Below, piece after piece: positions 62,401 to 64,000 of a stretch of 64,000 nucleotides of DNA (positions are counted from its first letter, which is position 1; the number at the start of each line of letters is the position of its first letter). Made by a program: the position numbers and the translations under genes. The notes under the pieces are model-generated. The model did no database searches and had not been told where the DNA came from. It saw nothing but the letters and a program-made list of their open reading frames with translations. Source of the stretch: Trachythela sp. YZ-2020 (Eukaryota; Cnidaria; Anthozoa; Malacalcyonacea; Clavulariidae); assembly GCA_016169945.1 (NCBI GenBank), contig JADLSH010000344.1, forward strand, positions 1,571,419-1,635,418, in the 5' to 3' direction.

Positions 62401-64000
62401 ACACCATAATTGCAACACATTGACTGATGGGTAAAATCACACGAGGGGATAGGTTGGCCATTCTTCGGCGTTCAATGTCATTTTGGTTGGTCGTGCAAAA
62501 TAAACTATTGCTACCTGGCTTAGCACCCGTTCGCAGTATACATCTGTGTAATCGTGTTTAACACGATCAGGAATAACGGAGCCAAAATGTCATCAAATTT
62601 CTACTCGTGACTTTACAGCAGGGTCCTATATAAAAACGCTCAAGCGCGTTTCAACTATGTTTATATTAAAAATGTTTAAATTAACACCATAATTCCAAGA
62701 CGTTGACTGATGGGTAAAATCAAACGAGGGGATGAGTTGGCCATTCGTAGGAGTTCAATGTCACTTTGGCTAATTTTTCTGGTTGGTCGTGCAAAATGGG
62801 CTTGGCAGATCTGCACTTCGGGTGCAAGGCTTAACACGATCAGGAATAACCAGGCAAAAATGTCATTGAATTTCAACTTGTGACCAGTTTTTCGCCTGTG
62901 TGGCTTCATCTAACATTCTACCGTTGTCCGATGTTGATTTGGCCGTTCTGTATAAATGTGATTGAAACTAGACTAGAAAATTAGCCTTGTGTTGTACTTT
63001 ACAGCAGGGTCGTATATAAAAACCCTCAAGCGCGTTTCGACTATACATTTATATTAAAAATGTTTAAATAAACACCATAATTGCAACACGTTGACTGACG
63101 GGTAAAATCACACGAGGGGATAGGTTGGCCATTCGTAGGATTTCAATGTCACGTTGGCTGAATTTTTCTGGTTGGTCGTGCAAAATAGGCTTGGCAAATT
63201 TGCACTTCGGGTGCAAGGCTTAACACGGTCAGGAATAACCAGGAAAAAATGTCATTGAATTTCTACTTGTGACAAGCTTTTCGCCTGTGTGGCTTCATCT
63301 AGCATTCTACGATTGTCATTCTGATGTTGATTTGGCCGTTCTGTATAAATGTGATTGAAACTAGACTAGCAAATTAGCCTTGTTAATACTTTACAGCAGG
63401 GTCCTATATAAAAACCCTCAAACGCGTTTCAACTATGTTTATATTAAAAATGTTTAAATAAACACCATAATTGGAACACATTGACTGATGGGTAAAATCA
63501 CACGAGGGGATAGGTTGGCCATTCTTAGGCGTTCAATGTCATTTTGGCTTCATTTTTCTGGTTGGTCGTGCAAAATAAACTATTGCTACCTGGCTTAGCA
63601 CCCGTTCGCAGTATACATCTGTGTAATCGTGTTTAACACGATCAGGAATAACGGAGCCAAAATTTCATCATATTTCTACTCGTGACCAGCTCAAGCGCGT
63701 TTCGACTATGCTTATATTTAAAATGTTTAAATAAACACCATAATTGCAACACGTTGACTGACGGGTAAAATCACACGAGGGGATAGGTTAGCCATTCGTA
63801 GGAGTTCAATGTCACTTTGGCTAATTTTTCTGGTTGGTCGTGCAAAATGGGCTTGGCAGATCTGCACTTCGGGTGCAGGGCTTAACACGATCAGGAATAA
63901 CCAGGCAAAAATGTTATTGAATTTCAACTTGTGACCAGTTTTTCGCCTGTGTGGCTTCATCTAACATTCTACCGTTGTCATTCCGATGTTGATTTGGCCG
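59440..64000. repeat. Satellite array with higher-order repeat of about 1.05-1.08 kb
   Basis: Monomers begin at AACACCATAATTGCAACACG and lie at about 59455, 59819, 60210, 60604, 60902, 61305, 61615, 62008, 62401, 62684, 63075, 63467 and 63736. Spacings repeat as about 391, 393 and 270-300 bp, giving three-monomer units of 1052-1082 bp, with one 712-bp unit missing a monomer. The third monomer differs by a block with AAACTATTGCTACCTGGCTT. Each monomer carries a TATATAAAA-like box after TTACAGCAGGGTC. A 77-codon minus-strand frame starting MKPHRRKTGHKLKFN is intact in the first monomer of each unit (59814, 60895, 61607, 62676, 63727). The array continues beyond the window. Confidence 0.9.

Noticed and set aside
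1..64000. CRISPR arrays, operons, bacterial promoters or prophage
   Set aside because: Introns, LINEs, SINEs and MITEs show a eukaryotic nuclear genome; the regular repeats present have no spacer-repeat structure.

Overview
This is 64 kb of an AT-rich eukaryotic nuclear genome: intron-split genes, several non-LTR retrotransposons, a Ty3/Gypsy relic, tRNA-derived SINE copies and many families of short DNA transposons with target-site duplications. The gene content (phase-1 Ig exons, Cys-containing Ig domains next to a Cys-less V-set-like domain, and repeat types I associate with corals, anemones and hydroids) suggests a cnidarian. That assignment is inference; no species is claimed.

The centre of the window is a tandem pair of related single-pass immunoglobulin-superfamily receptors on the plus strand. 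Receptor A (10781-19365, 5 coding exons, 344 aa) has a signal peptide, a V-set-like domain without cysteines, two Ig domains, an acidic juxtamembrane run and a transmembrane helix, then stops after six residues. Receptor B (40112-50150, 9 coding exons, 508 aa) has the same ectodomain plan plus a Thr/Pro-rich stalk and a 120-residue cytoplasmic tail with five tyrosine motifs, including one ITIM-consensus site and an ITAM-like pair. All phases join cleanly and both totals divide by three. The architecture recalls the Hydractinia Alr allorecognition family, but no function has been shown here. The first-domain exon and its flanks (about 690 bp) look identical between A and B while the following Ig exons are well diverged, which suggests recent gene conversion.

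The genes sit in a tandem segmental duplication. Unit 1 begins about 5485 and unit 2 about 21655. Unit 2 is much longer because of insertions. Three large insertions have a clean empty site in the other unit: a TAA-flanked DNA element in unit 1 (8671-10532), a hAT-like element in unit 2 (21764-22982) and a non-LTR retrotransposon in unit 2 (34434-39487). The last carries a second, 5'-truncated LINE nested inside it and a 2A-like ribosome-skipping motif upstream of its endonuclease.

Left flank (1-5477): no gene seen; one MITE and a foldback-type element with different tandem repeats on its two arms. Between A and B (19366-40111): telomere-like repeats near the unit junction, several MITE families and the nested LINEs. 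Right flank (50151-64000): MITEs, a minus-strand LINE relic, a piggyBac transposase C-terminal relic, one isolated WD40 exon resembling DCAF6, and from about 59440 to the window end a satellite with a higher-order structure of about 1.05-1.08 kb.
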